The translations under genes were made by a program, and so were the position numbers. Under the pieces are notes generated by a model. It did not search any database, had not been told where the DNA came from, and saw only the letters and a list, made by a program, of their open reading frames with translations. From Microcoleus sp. bin48.metabat.b7b8b9.023 (GTDB lineage Bacteria; Cyanobacteriota; Cyanobacteriia; Cyanobacteriales; Microcoleaceae), in assembly GCF_013299185.1 (NCBI RefSeq), contig NZ_JAAFKG010000049.1, positions 1-62,711 on the forward strand: a stretch of DNA of 62,711 nt, written 5' to 3'. Every line of letters starts with the position of its first letter. The first letter of the stretch is position 1. Of the stretch, positions 1 through 8,668 are shown in pieces.

Positions 1-294
1 TCGGCGCAAAAAGTCTTCAAGATTAGCTATTTAATCTTCTACTTTTTGAATTTTTGAGCAACAGCTTGCCTGAGATTCAAAGGTGGCTACTTTTAGCTGC
101 GCTCATTTTTTAGTCTAAACTACAGTCTTTAGAAAGATTGATTCTCCCGCCTTTATCCAAATTGATAGACATTTGCTCTCCTGTTCGCAACATCTTTGAT
201 ATTATTTAACAATTATACGCCAAATTTTAAATGTCAAGTATCATATGTCTTCTGTTTGAACGATTGATTTAGGAGCGATCGGCACATGGCGATG

Positions 295-855
295 TCAATT
301 CACGGATTCATCTTGTAAATGTGCCAAAATCCGATCGACCGTTTCTGGAACCGTGAGATGGGTTGAATCCAGCCAATAACCGAGATGAGGGGTTTCGGTG
401 CGGAGGATGCGATCGAATTCATAAACCATGGTTTCGTTGGCATATCCAGTCTTCGATCGTGCTGCATCCCGTGCCGCTACAACCTCTGCCGAGGGACACA
501 GGACGATCGCGCGCAACGGCACATCATGAAACGAGGCAATTACCTCAGCTAGTGCCGAACCAATGATAATGTCTTGATAGACAACGGTAAAGCCAGCCTG
601 GAGATATTGTCGCGCTGCCATTGCTGCCAGGTGATAGCGCAATTGAAGTTGCTGATATGCCTCTGCTGACAAATTTAACGTCATTTGGGCCTGCCCATTC
701 ACAATTAGGCGACGAAAGATATCCCCGCGCAGGTGAATACTTTTGGGAAACCTTTCGGCAAGTGATTGGGCAACACTTGATTTTCCAGCAGCCATATTGC
801 CAGTAATTAAAATAATTTGTGGCTGATGATTTGCAGGTTGTTGATTGCTATTCAT
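295..855 (-). CDS. P-loop kinase (zeta-toxin/CPT-like AAA_33 ATPase)
   Basis: A 186-residue protein with a clear Walker A loop near its start (GNMAAGKSS, residues 19-27) after a short polar N-terminus, followed by a predicted alternating alpha/beta fold. The segment LRGDIFRRL (about residues 42-50) has the Asp-Arg arrangement seen in chloramphenicol phosphotransferase-like and zeta-toxin-like kinases, where the Asp acts in phosphotransfer. It therefore probably phosphorylates a small molecule; the substrate cannot be read from the sequence. No antitoxin-like gene adjoins it, so a toxin-antitoxin role is not supported. It lies 35 bp downstream of the deformylase gene on the same strand and could be co-transcribed with it. 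Family assignment is fairly secure, function is not. Confidence 0.75.
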   Translation of the reverse strand: MNSNQQPANHQPQIILITGNMAAGKSSVAQSLAERFPKSIHLRGDIFRRLIVNGQAQMTLNLSAEAYQQLQLRYHLAAMAARQYLQAGFTVVYQDIIIGSALAEVIASFHDVPLRAIVLCPSAEVVAARDAARSKTGYANETMVYEFDRILRTETPHLGYWLDSTHLTVPETVDRILAHLQDESVN

Positions 856-890
856 GATTTTAAAACGTAAACCTTTGTGAATAAAGACTG

Positions 891-1424
891 CTAAAGTAGG
901 TTGATAATTTGCTTTTGGTACTCATCTTCAGTCATTAGTTCTTGCATACTTTCCACCCTGTCTAAAAACACGATGCCATCTAAATGGTCGTGTTCGTGCT
1001 GAAAAATCCGAGCTACAAAATCAGTTAATTCTTGTTTGTGAAGTTTGCCGTCTCTACAAGTGTATTCAATTTCGATCGCCCTGCTTCTCGGCACTAACCC
1101 CCGTATCCCCGGAATACTCAAACAGCCTTCCCAGTCTTTAACTTTTTCTGTCGATGCAGCGACAATCCGGGGATTGATCATCGCTGTCGGTTCCATGTGC
1201 GGCGCTTGGGGATACCGCAGGTTGGGACGGGATGCGACGATAAACAGCCGATCGCACATCGCAGCTTGAGGGGCGGCAATCCCGACTCCGTGCGCGTGTT
1301 GGACGGTAGCAATTAGGTTGTCGATTAGCTGTTGAATGCGATCGTCCTTCACGTTTTCGACAACTTGCGACGGTTGCCGCAGTACGGGATTTCCTAATTG
1401 TGAAATTTGCAATATTTCTGACAT
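891..1424 (-). CDS. def: peptide deformylase
   Basis: Removes the N-formyl group from nascent proteins in the cytoplasm. All three family motifs are visible in the 177 residues: GVGIAAPQ (46-53), EGCLS (99-103, metal-ligand Cys) and QHEHDH (142-147, two metal-binding His and the catalytic Glu). Length matches a bacterial type I deformylase. The start ATG gives MSEILQISQLG, as expected for the family. The gene faces away from a 34-bp palindromic repeat array that fills the space up to the HtrA gene; the kinase gene follows downstream on the same strand. Confidence 0.96.
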   Translation of the reverse strand: MSEILQISQLGNPVLRQPSQVVENVKDDRIQQLIDNLIATVQHAHGVGIAAPQAAMCDRLFIVASRPNLRYPQAPHMEPTAMINPRIVAASTEKVKDWEGCLSIPGIRGLVPRSRAIEIEYTCRDGKLHKQELTDFVARIFQHEHDHLDGIVFLDRVESMQELMTEDEYQKQIINLL

Positions 1425-1442
1425 ATTAATTGGTTATTTGTT

Positions 1443-1788
1443 TGTAGTGAGGACTTCAGTCCTCAGCAGAATTTTACATACAAAGAAGGACTTAAGTCCT
1501 TACTACGAACCTTACAAAGAAGGACTTAAGTCCTTACTACGAACCTTACAAAGAAGGACTTAAGTCCTTACTACGAACCTTACAAAGAAGGACTTAAGTC
1601 CTTACTACGAACCTTATCAAAGAAGGACTTAAGTCCTTACTACGAACCTTATAAAGAAGGACTTAAGTCCTTACTACGAACCTTATAAAGAAGGACTTAA
1701 GTCCTTACTACGAACCTTATCAAAGAAGGACTTAAGTCCTTACTACGAACCTTATAAAGAAGGACTTAAGTCCTTACTTGGAACGGTT
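1443..1788. repeat. tandem array of nine 34-bp palindrome-bearing repeats
   Basis: Nine near-identical units of 34-35 bp, each holding the perfect 16-bp palindrome AAGGACTTAAGTCCTT followed by a conserved ACTACGAACC linker. Units differ mostly by TTACA, TTATA or TTATCA at the junction. A related, imperfect palindrome (GAGGACTTCAGTCCTC) sits at the left edge. Similar palindromes (AAGGACTTTAGTCCTT, GCGGACTTCAGTCCGC) occur singly at 31.4 kb and 54.75 kb, so this is a local amplification of a dispersed repeat. There are no unique spacers, so it is not a CRISPR array. Confidence 0.95.
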
Positions 1789-1817
1789 GGTTAATTTAAC
1801 TGTTGACTGTCAACAAT

Positions 1818-3059
1818 TTACTGAACTTTTTGAACAGGTAAACTCCCCGGCTTAACACTCAAATTAACTATTTGCCCGTTGCGGTTGATTTCCACTTGCA
1901 AATTGCCGCCAACTTTCGCATTTTGCACGAACTCCTGAACAGCTTCCGACTGAATAATCGGCTGATTGTTAATCTTTTGAATCACATCTCCAGCCCGCAA
2001 ACCTGCGGCGGCTGCGGGAGAGTTAGGAACCACACTCACAATCGCCACACCCCGATCGACTGCAACTCGCAGATTGCTGTTAGCATTGCTGTTAATTTGC
2101 TGCTTCACCTCTGGAGTCAGTGTCGCCATTTCAATGCCTAAATAAGCGTGTTCGACTTTCCCCGTCGAAATCAGTTCCTTCGCCACCTCTTGCGCCGCCT
2201 GAATCGGAATCGCAAACCCCAATCCTTGAGCACCTTGAATAATCGCCGTATTCATCCCGATAACTTCCCCCGAAGCATTCAGCAGCGGGCCGCCGGAATT
2301 CCCCGGATTGATTGCAGCGTCTGTTTGAATAAAACCAATGCGCTTGTCGGGTACGCCCACCTCGGTACTCGATCGCCCTGTAGCGCTAATTATCCCGGCT
2401 GTCACCGAATTGTCCAAACCCAAAGGATTGCCGATCGCGATCGCCCATTCCCCAGACAGCAGCTTATCAGAATTGCCGATCGTCACCACAGGCACATCAT
2501 TCGCCTCAATCTTCACCACAGCAACATCCGTCACCTTATCCGCCCCCAACACCCGCCCCTGATAGCTGCGGCCGTCCTTGAGGGTGACATTTACTGTATC
2601 TGCGCCCTCCACAACGTGAGCGTTAGTGAGAATCACGCCGTCAGTCCCGATCGCAAAACCAGAACCAGTACCCCGTTCGATTCCGCCCCGCCCGCCCGAA
2701 TTTGGTTGTCCGCCAAAAAAATCCTCCGGCGAAATCCCTCTATTTCCTGGTTTCACCTTGCGCGAAGCATCGATCCGCACCACAGCCGGGCCCACTTTGG
2801 CCACCGCAGCCACAATAAAATTCACATTAGCCGCATCCCCCGACAAGGGAACAGACGGCAAGACTTTGCTAGCTTGAGGCTTCGTACTAGCAGGCACTTG
2901 CAATCTCGGTTGCAGGGTTGTTTGTCCCGCATCCCCCGAATTTGCACGCAATTGAGAAACTGATAGTCGATCGCCCAACATGGCGGCTGCGGCTCCCGTT
3001 ACCAGCAGCAATATGTAAATTGCCGGTTGCTTCCAAAATTTGCCAGTAGAACTCTTCAT
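1818..3059 (-). CDS. HtrA/Deg-family serine protease with PDZ domain
   Basis: A 413-residue secreted or membrane-anchored quality-control protease. An N-terminal hydrophobic stretch (about residues 13-28) acts as signal or anchor and is followed by a low-complexity linker. The chymotrypsin-like domain carries the triad His148 (NAHVVEG), Asp178 (TDVAVVK) and Ser255 ([10 protein letters not shown]). One PDZ domain occupies roughly residues 300-400 ([24 protein letters not shown]). Cyanobacteria usually have three paralogues, HhoA, HhoB and HtrA; which of these this is cannot be decided here. It would degrade or refold misfolded periplasmic or thylakoid-lumen proteins. It is transcribed divergently from dnaA, with about 300 bp between them. 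Confidence 0.94.
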   Translation of the reverse strand: MKSSTGKFWKQPAIYILLLVTGAAAAMLGDRLSVSQLRANSGDAGQTTLQPRLQVPASTKPQASKVLPSVPLSGDAANVNFIVAAVAKVGPAVVRIDASRKVKPGNRGISPEDFFGGQPNSGGRGGIERGTGSGFAIGTDGVILTNAHVVEGADTVNVTLKDGRSYQGRVLGADKVTDVAVVKIEANDVPVVTIGNSDKLLSGEWAIAIGNPLGLDNSVTAGIISATGRSSTEVGVPDKRIGFIQTDAAINPGNSGGPLLNASGEVIGMNTAIIQGAQGLGFAIPIQAAQEVAKELISTGKVEHAYLGIEMATLTPEVKQQINSNANSNLRVAVDRGVAIVSVVPNSPAAAAGLRAGDVIQKINNQPIIQSEAVQEFVQNAKVGGNLQVEINRNGQIVNLSVKPGSLPVQKVQ

Positions 3060-3277
3060 CGCTACGTTTTAAGGCTTTCGGGCCAAATTTAAATACTTGC
3101 CTAGCAGCTCTTTGATACCTGCTATATCCACAGAGCCACAAACAAAATTTTTGGGCGATCGGTAGACTTTTATAAACTGTAACATTCGGCTTCTCATTTT
3201 GGATTTTCGATTGAGAGCTGTCACAGGTCAACTGTCAGCTAAGAGGGCAGGCCCGCACCATCCACTGCCCCTACAAC

Positions 3278-3320
3278 GAACTGTCAACTGTCAACTGTCA
3301 ACTGTCAACTGTCAACTGTC
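3278..3320. repeat. heptameric short tandem repeat (CTGTCAA)n
   Basis: Six near-perfect copies of a 7-bp unit CTGTCAA between htrA and dnaA. The same heptamer, on either strand, recurs at 14422-14466, around 39050 and 39205, and at 42755-42785. Such heptameric STRRs are typical of filamentous cyanobacteria. It lies within the 300 bp upstream of dnaA. Confidence 0.9.
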
Positions 3321-3357
3321 GGTCTAGCTTCCCAACCACGAACTCGACTAAACTGAA

Positions 3358-4779
3358 ATGTCTGGACTAGAGAATCTCTTGAATGCCGATCGGCAGAGGA
3401 AAGCAGTGGACATTACGCTCGAAAGTCTGTGGAATCAGATACTTGAACGTCTCCAGGTACAACTTAGCAGACCTAGCTTTGAGACGTGGATCAAAACTGC
3501 CACGGCCGAACAACTCGAAAATAACTGTTTGATCGTCAGCACCCCCAACCCCTTTGCTCGCAATTGGTTGCAAAAATACTACGTCAAAACCATCGCCGAC
3601 GCAGTTGAAGAAATTCTCGGCTATCCCGTAGAAATCTACTTGACAATTGCCGGTGGTACCGAAACAGGTGGCAGCAACGACTCCGCCATGATTTGGCCCT
3701 TTTCGCCGATCGCCGATAGCCCCGAAAGCCACTCGCTACACCCCCCTAAACCTGCCCATTTAAACCCCAAATACGTATTTTCCCGCTTTGTCGTCGGTTC
3801 CAACAACCGCATGGCCCACGCAGCCTCCCTTGCAGTAGCCGAGTCTCCGGGCCGAGAATTCAATCCCCTATTTTTGTGCGGCGGCGTTGGTTTGGGCAAA
3901 ACTCACTTAATGCAGGCGATCGGTCATTATCGCTTAGAAATCGACCCCAGCGCCAAAGTTTTTTACGTTTCAACTGAAAAATTCACCAACGATTTAATCG
4001 CAGCCATTCGCAAAGATAGTATGCAAACTTTCCGCGATCACTATCGCGCAGCCGATGTTTTATTAATAGATGACATCCAATTTATAGAAGGCAAAGAATA
4101 CACCCAAGAAGAGTTTTTCCACACTTTTAATACATTGCACGAAGCCGGGAATCAAGTGGTTTTAGCTTCCGATCGCCCGCCGCAGCAGATTCCCCGCCTG
4201 CAAGAGCGCTTGTGTTCCAGATTTTCGATGGGATTAATTGCCGATATTCAATTGCCAGACTTGGAAACACGCATGGCAATTTTGCAGAAAAAAGCCGAAT
4301 ATGAAAACATGAGGCTGCCGCGAGATGTCATAGAATATATTGCTTCTAGTTACACTTCCAACGTGCGGGAATTAGAAGGTGCTTTAATTCGAGCCGTAGC
4401 ATATCTTTCTATTACCGGTTTGCCGATGACTGTGGAGAATATCACTCCGATTTTGAACCCGCAAACTGAAACCGTAGAGGCGACACCCGATGCAGTCATT
4501 GCAGTTGTGGCTGAGGTGTTTGATGTTTCTGTGGAAGACTTGAAAGGTGTTTCCCGCAGGCGAGAAATTAGCTTTGCCCGTCAAATCGGGATGTATTTAA
4601 TTCGGCAGCATACCGATTTAAGTTTGCCGAAGGTTGGCGAAGTTTTCGGCGGCAAGGATCACACGACAGTGCTTTACAGTTGCGACAAAATTGCTCAGTT
4701 GCGGAATACCGATCCGACTTTAGCCCAAACTTTGCGTCAATTGAGCGATCGAATTAACGCTGTCAGCCGCAAAAGTTAA
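3358..4779 (+). CDS. dnaA: chromosomal replication initiator DnaA
   Basis: A 473-residue AAA+ initiator that binds DnaA boxes and opens the origin. The N-terminal helicase-interaction domain (residues 20-95, [13 protein letters not shown]...FETWIKTA) is followed by a variable linker, Walker A GGVGLGKT (175-182), Walker B LLIDDIQF with Asp238-Asp239, and the C-terminal helix-turn-helix with the DnaA signature DHTTVLYS (about residue 440). The start gives MSGLENLL; a downstream start would cut into the conserved N-domain. It lies 6 kb from dnaN, and the likely oriC adjoins dnaN, not dnaA. Confidence 0.98.
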   Translation: MSGLENLLNADRQRKAVDITLESLWNQILERLQVQLSRPSFETWIKTATAEQLENNCLIVSTPNPFARNWLQKYYVKTIADAVEEILGYPVEIYLTIAGGTETGGSNDSAMIWPFSPIADSPESHSLHPPKPAHLNPKYVFSRFVVGSNNRMAHAASLAVAESPGREFNPLFLCGGVGLGKTHLMQAIGHYRLEIDPSAKVFYVSTEKFTNDLIAAIRKDSMQTFRDHYRAADVLLIDDIQFIEGKEYTQEEFFHTFNTLHEAGNQVVLASDRPPQQIPRLQERLCSRFSMGLIADIQLPDLETRMAILQKKAEYENMRLPRDVIEYIASSYTSNVRELEGALIRAVAYLSITGLPMTVENITPILNPQTETVEATPDAVIAVVAEVFDVSVEDLKGVSRRREISFARQIGMYLIRQHTDLSLPKVGEVFGGKDHTTVLYSCDKIAQLRNTDPTLAQTLRQLSDRINAVSRKS

Positions 4780-4848
4780 GAAGAAGAAAGAAAGAAAGAA
4801 AGAAGCCATGACAGGATTCGGACGAATGCATCTCAATGAGTGCAAATA

Positions 4849-4952
4849 TAGCGGTTCTCAGAAAGATTCGCGGACGTTGTTGGGCTTGGGCCCTCTTGGT
4901 TTAATTGGTTATATAAGCTGTCAGTTATACCTCATCTTTTTGAGAAAGGCTA
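4849..4952 (+). mobile_element. MITE family A, copy 1 (104 bp, TA duplication)
   Basis: A non-coding 104-bp element starting TAGCGGTTCTCAGAAAGAT and ending with the imperfect inverse of it (ATCTTTTTGAGAAAGGCTA), flanked by TA on both sides (4847-4848 and 4953-4954). The core contains a GTTGTTGGGCTTGGGCCC palindromic segment. Four other full copies and one partial copy are in this window. Tc1/mariner-IS630 transposases duplicate TA, so such an enzyme probably moved it; none is encoded here. Confidence 0.88.
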
Positions 4953-5066
4953 TATACTCGTAGGGGCGAAGCATTCCGGCAGTAAATCTCTGATTCTCAC
5001 TAATAAATTGTGTGCCGGAATGCTTCGCCCTTGCAAAGTAGAGATGCACCCAAGGCTGTTCTATTA

Positions 5067-5792
5067 TTACAATTTTACAGCCTGCGGTAAAGACGCTAAC
5101 CAATCTTCCCAGAACTTTGCTGCTTGAACTGATAAATGTCCAGCATAACGAATCGTATCCTCTCGAAGTTTAGCGACTGTGAGATCGGGCGTTGCTCCAA
5201 TTTCACACGCATGACCAATGAACCACCGTTCTAATCCTTGAGCTGTGACTTCTGGATGAAACTGCAACGCCAATCCTCCTTTTTTCCATGAAAAAGCTTG
5301 GTTTTGATAGATCGCGCTAGCCGCTAAATGAGTGCTATCAGTAGGCAGATCGAAGGTATCTCCATGCCAGTGGAGAACGGCTATTTTATCTCCTGCTAAG
5401 TGAGCGAGTGGTGTTTGCTGACCTGCTAGACTCAAGTTTAGAGGAGACCATCCAATCTCTTTTTGCGCTCCAGGATAAACCTTCGCTCCTAAAGCACGAG
5501 CCATCAACTGTGCTCCTAAGCAAATTCCTAGCGTAGGCAAATCGTTAGCCAGACGATATTCTAATAGACGTAACTCATCAATTAGAAACGGATAATCCTG
5601 CTCATCGTAAGCTCCAATTGGGCCTCCCAGAATTATCAGCAGACTTGTGTTGCGATCGATCTGAGTCAAATCATCCAATCCAGCTTCTAAATATCTGACT
5701 GTGTAGTTTTGCTGATTCAATACTTCAGCTAAACTTCCCAGATCCTCAAAGGCAATATGTCTAATGACAGTGGCGTGTTTCAAAGTAGTCAT
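5067..5792 (-). CDS. class I glutamine amidotransferase-like protein
   Basis: A 241-residue stand-alone GATase of the GuaA-like type. The triad is visible: Cys91 in GICLGAQL, His179 and Glu181 in LQFHPEV; the oxyanion-strand motif IILGGPIGAY is at 53-62 and HWHGDTFDLP at 141-150. It would release ammonia from glutamine, or hydrolyse a related gamma-glutamyl compound, for an unknown acceptor. It starts 2 bp after the stop of the AurF-type gene, so the two are almost certainly one operon. A decayed piece of a second copy of its C-terminal end lies at about 10150-10226, on the far side of the accessory block. Confidence 0.87.
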   Translation of the reverse strand: MTTLKHATVIRHIAFEDLGSLAEVLNQQNYTVRYLEAGLDDLTQIDRNTSLLIILGGPIGAYDEQDYPFLIDELRLLEYRLANDLPTLGICLGAQLMARALGAKVYPGAQKEIGWSPLNLSLAGQQTPLAHLAGDKIAVLHWHGDTFDLPTDSTHLAASAIYQNQAFSWKKGGLALQFHPEVTAQGLERWFIGHACEIGATPDLTVAKLREDTIRYAGHLSVQAAKFWEDWLASLPQAVKL

Positions 5793-5794
5793 CC

Positions 5795-6745
5795 TTAAAT
5801 CAATTCGTAATCTGCGAAAACTTGCTCAATTGTACGATCGTCCAACACTCCAGCGGCGGCAAACATTTTTAAGGTTGGATTGGCAGCTTGTTGAACAAAT
5901 TTAGCAATTTGGCTGGGTACGTAAACCTCTTCTAGAATTCCTTCCGAATCCTTTGCATTAAAGCCTAAGCGCCTCAGAATACTGTATTCGAGTTGGCGAT
6001 CGGGAGCCAGAAATGCCCATACCAGTTGTGGCAGTAATTGTCCCATTTCCTCTTGCTCATAGGATGCAAGGCTTTGCCAAAGGACGGGGAACAAGCCACG
6101 AAAATAAACGCTGTGCAACGCTTCGTCAGCCGCATGATCGCCGATAACCGCACGGACAATAGGAGAGACTTGAGGATCGTGGGGAACATTGTTAAGAACC
6201 TTTGTCACCAGAGTTTCTGAGATTGTGACAAAAAACAGTTGAATGAGATGGGGCGACAGCCGAGTTTGATGTTCAGCAATAATTTTCTCGATGATGCGAT
6301 CGAAGTGTGGACGACCAATAACCGATCGATCGAGTCCGAATGCCTCCTCCACCTGAGTTGAAAATAATTCAACAAAGAGAGCGTGTCCTCCTTCATCGCA
6401 ATAAATTCGCAGAGCATCATTGCGCTGAAGCGTGCTTAAAAAAATGGGTGCATTTCCTTGAGCCAGACTGCTGCAAACAGGATTGACATGACTCAATTCC
6501 AACAAAGTTGTGAATTGTAAATGGGCAAGGAGTCGATAAGCTAGAACCGTTACCCGATGAGTTGAATCTGACGCAATGGCAGGATGATCGGCTAACGGGA
6601 CGAGATCGGGAGAAAAGGGTAAACCTTCAATGTTACCTTCCCGAAGAGGTTTGTTCCGTATCCAACTTGATTCATTCCATCGGCCCAAAGGGCTTTTGTA
6701 GTTTTCCTGAAAGATAGATGCACCTAGCTTGTTCACTGTCATCAT
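5795..6745 (-). CDS. AurF-type di-iron oxygenase (p-aminobenzoate N-oxygenase family)
   Basis: The open frame extends to 6787, but the start at 6745 (MMTVNKLGAS) is preferred because AAGGA lies 8 nt upstream. Numbered from 6787, the seven di-iron ligands of the AurF family are all present in order: Glu97, Glu132, His135 (DEGGH), Glu191 (SETLV), His218, Glu222 and His225 (DHAADEALH). Their spacing matches AurF almost exactly. AurF oxidises an aromatic amine stepwise to a nitro group using O2; other family members may use different amines, so the substrate is unknown. The gene is translationally adjacent to the amidotransferase. Divergent from it is a MOSC protein and then a MocR regulator. Confidence 0.85.
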   Translation of the reverse strand: MMTVNKLGASIFQENYKSPLGRWNESSWIRNKPLREGNIEGLPFSPDLVPLADHPAIASDSTHRVTVLAYRLLAHLQFTTLLELSHVNPVCSSLAQGNAPIFLSTLQRNDALRIYCDEGGHALFVELFSTQVEEAFGLDRSVIGRPHFDRIIEKIIAEHQTRLSPHLIQLFFVTISETLVTKVLNNVPHDPQVSPIVRAVIGDHAADEALHSVYFRGLFPVLWQSLASYEQEEMGQLLPQLVWAFLAPDRQLEYSILRRLGFNAKDSEGILEEVYVPSQIAKFVQQAANPTLKMFAAAGVLDDRTIEQVFADYELI

Positions 6746-6860
6746 GAAAAAGTTCCTTGACATTAAGGGAAACAACGTTACAGACAATCAATGTTTACAA
6801 TTCCTAATCAACTCCGTTTCATTAGTAACAAACATTTACTACTATATATGATGTGGCGTC

Positions 6861-6884
6861 ATTGGAGCTAACTAATGCTCCAAT
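6861..6884. promoter_or_regulatory. 8-bp perfect inverted repeat upstream of the AurF-type gene
   Basis: ATTGGAGC and GCTCCAAT flank an 8-nt loop, about 115 bp upstream of the preferred oxygenase start in the divergent region between the oxygenase operon and the MOSC gene. It could be an operator for the nearby MocR regulator or merely a hairpin. The rest of 6746-7216 is AT-rich with no convincing gene. Confidence 0.35.
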
Positions 6885-7216
6885 TAAAGATATTTTGAGT
6901 GTACCATTGCTGGAATATTTCGTCTTGTATGATTTCTAACGAAAAAGGATACTAAAAATCTAGCGATACCAATCCTAGTATCAACACAACGCCCAAATAT
7001 ATGGTGCTTTGTATGGGCAAACCCTCTAGTGGTTACTATCCATAGGATGCTTACCCTTAGTCCTAAAAGTTTCGTTGAAAGTTCGAGATTTATTAAGTAG
7101 TCCGAACTGTACTTTTGCCCTTTGTGGCAAATTGGTACACAAAAAATATCCAAGATTGGCTCATTACATAAGTCCATTACTTAGGTATGATGGCATCCAT
7201 TGCACAAATTTTTCTT

Positions 7217-7936
7217 ATGAGTTTGATAGATACGCCCTATTTAGTTTCAATTCAAGTGGGTTTGCCTAGAAACCTAGGGACAGAAAGCGCTCTTAATCCA
7301 ATGGATCGTCCTTGGTTTACTGGATTTTTTAAAGAGCCGATCGATCGCTCTGTATGGCTAGGGAAAACGAATTTAGATGGTGATGGACAAGCAGATTTAC
7401 TCCATCATGGCGGATCTGAAAAAGCCGTACTTGCCTACGCGACTGAACATTATCGCGAATGGCAACGGCAATTAATGCTTCCAGAGTTAGGCTATGGAGC
7501 ATTTGGAGAAAACTTCACAATCGTTGGACAAACAGAGTCGTCAGTCTGCATTGGTGATACCTATGAAATTGGTGATGCTTTAGTTCAAGTTTCCCAACCC
7601 CGTCAGCCATGCTGGAAATTGTCGCGACGATGGCGCATCAAAGATCTCGCGTTGCAGGTGCAACAAAACGGTCGGACTGGCTGGTATTTTCGGGTTTTAC
7701 AAGAAGGATATGTAGCACCAAACCAAGTTGTCACTTTAGTCGATCGCCCTTATCCACAATGGACGATCGCCCGTGCTAATGAAATCATGCATCAACAGAT
7801 CAAAGATCGCGAACTGGCCGCCTCCCTAGCTATATGTCCACTGCTGGCTCCCAACTGGCAACACACCTTAGCAAATCGAGCCAATCGAGGCATCAATCCC
7901 GATTCTAAACCTCGGTTGATTGGTGAAAATGAATAG
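7217..7936 (+). CDS. MOSC domain protein, YiiM family
   Basis: About 239 residues with the family opening VSIQVGLPR, then MDRPWFTGFFKEP, DLLHHGGSEKAV and YGAFGENF, and the MOSC signature QVSQPRQPCWKLSRR. The single Cys in QPCWK is the expected molybdenum-cofactor ligand. MOSC proteins bind sulfurated Moco. The YiiM and YcbX branches, like eukaryotic mARC, are known to reduce N-hydroxylated compounds. The frame is open from 7187; ATG 7217 (MSLIDTPYLV) is closer to the family start. The gene lies between the AurF-type operon (divergent) and the MocR gene (same strand). Confidence 0.85.
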   Translation: MSLIDTPYLVSIQVGLPRNLGTESALNPMDRPWFTGFFKEPIDRSVWLGKTNLDGDGQADLLHHGGSEKAVLAYATEHYREWQRQLMLPELGYGAFGENFTIVGQTESSVCIGDTYEIGDALVQVSQPRQPCWKLSRRWRIKDLALQVQQNGRTGWYFRVLQEGYVAPNQVVTLVDRPYPQWTIARANEIMHQQIKDRELAASLAICPLLAPNWQHTLANRANRGINPDSKPRLIGENE

Positions 7937-8121
7937 GTGAATTTAGAGGATTAAACCATATGGTAGTAATAAATATGTAGTGAATTTTAATTACTGTAAT
8001 TGAATTCATAGGATATTTTTATAACTCACACAATCAATTTTTGTGACTTTAATATTTTTTTGCGCGCTCGAATGTAGATTTAGTTACACTTAGGCTATCA
8101 TAAGTGACTATTACTTCCATC

Positions 8122-8409
8122 CTTGATATCTACCAACACTTATGGAATTCTCTACCTCCTGTATATCGACAATGTGCTGTTTGCTATACGGATTTTTGGG
8201 GCGCATATGCTTGTATTTTTCCAAGCAAACGCCATCAGCCAGTTGGTAAAGACAGTGGAAAAACTAATCACATTTAAAGATTTAATAATACTTTGCGCCA
8301 ACGTGTTTCTCGTTTAGTAAGAAAGACTCTTTCATTTTCTAAAAATTTAGAAAACCATATTAGTGATATTTGGTATTTCATCCATCATTACAACTATATT
8401 TTGAGCTAA
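8122..8409 (+). pseudogene. decayed IS1-family transposase fragment (InsB C-terminal part)
   Basis: Reading from 8122 gives LWNSLPPVYRQCAVCYTDFW, then FPSKRHQPVGKDSGKTNHI, an in-frame TAA where IS1 transposase has Glu, then RFNNTLRQRVSRLVRKTLSF and WYFIHHYN, ending at TAA 8407-8409. This is the conserved DDE-domain C-terminus of IS1 transposases, with the catalytic Glu codon of the IERxNNTLRQ motif mutated to a stop. The N-terminal half and both terminal repeats are not recognisable. The remainder of 7937-8668 shows no other gene. Confidence 0.85.
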
Positions 8410-8668
8410 TAAAATCTAATCACTACATATTTATTACTACCAATCTCTGGTTATCACTAATAAATTATCTGTCGGAATGCTTCGCCATTAAAAAATACCA
8501 GATGCACCAGATCATTATCAAGAACTGGCTCTCCGATCAGTTCCACAATAAAGCTGATTAAACTCATATGGAGGCGCGAATTATTAATTTCCTCCGTCCA
8601 GGGAACTCTGTGCTAGATTAATTGGTCTAATGTCACGATCTAATTAGTGGCTATTTTTATGTACCAAT

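Noticed and set aside
295..855. Zeta-toxin toxin-antitoxin system
   Set aside because: Only the kinase is present; no antitoxin-like gene lies on either side.
1443..1788. CRISPR-like appearance of the 34-bp array
   Set aside because: The units are contiguous and near-identical through their whole length; there are no unique spacers and no cas genes.
6884..7177. 97-residue frame on the minus strand between the oxygenase and MOSC genes
   Set aside because: No recognisable domain, no RBS and no support from the neighbours.
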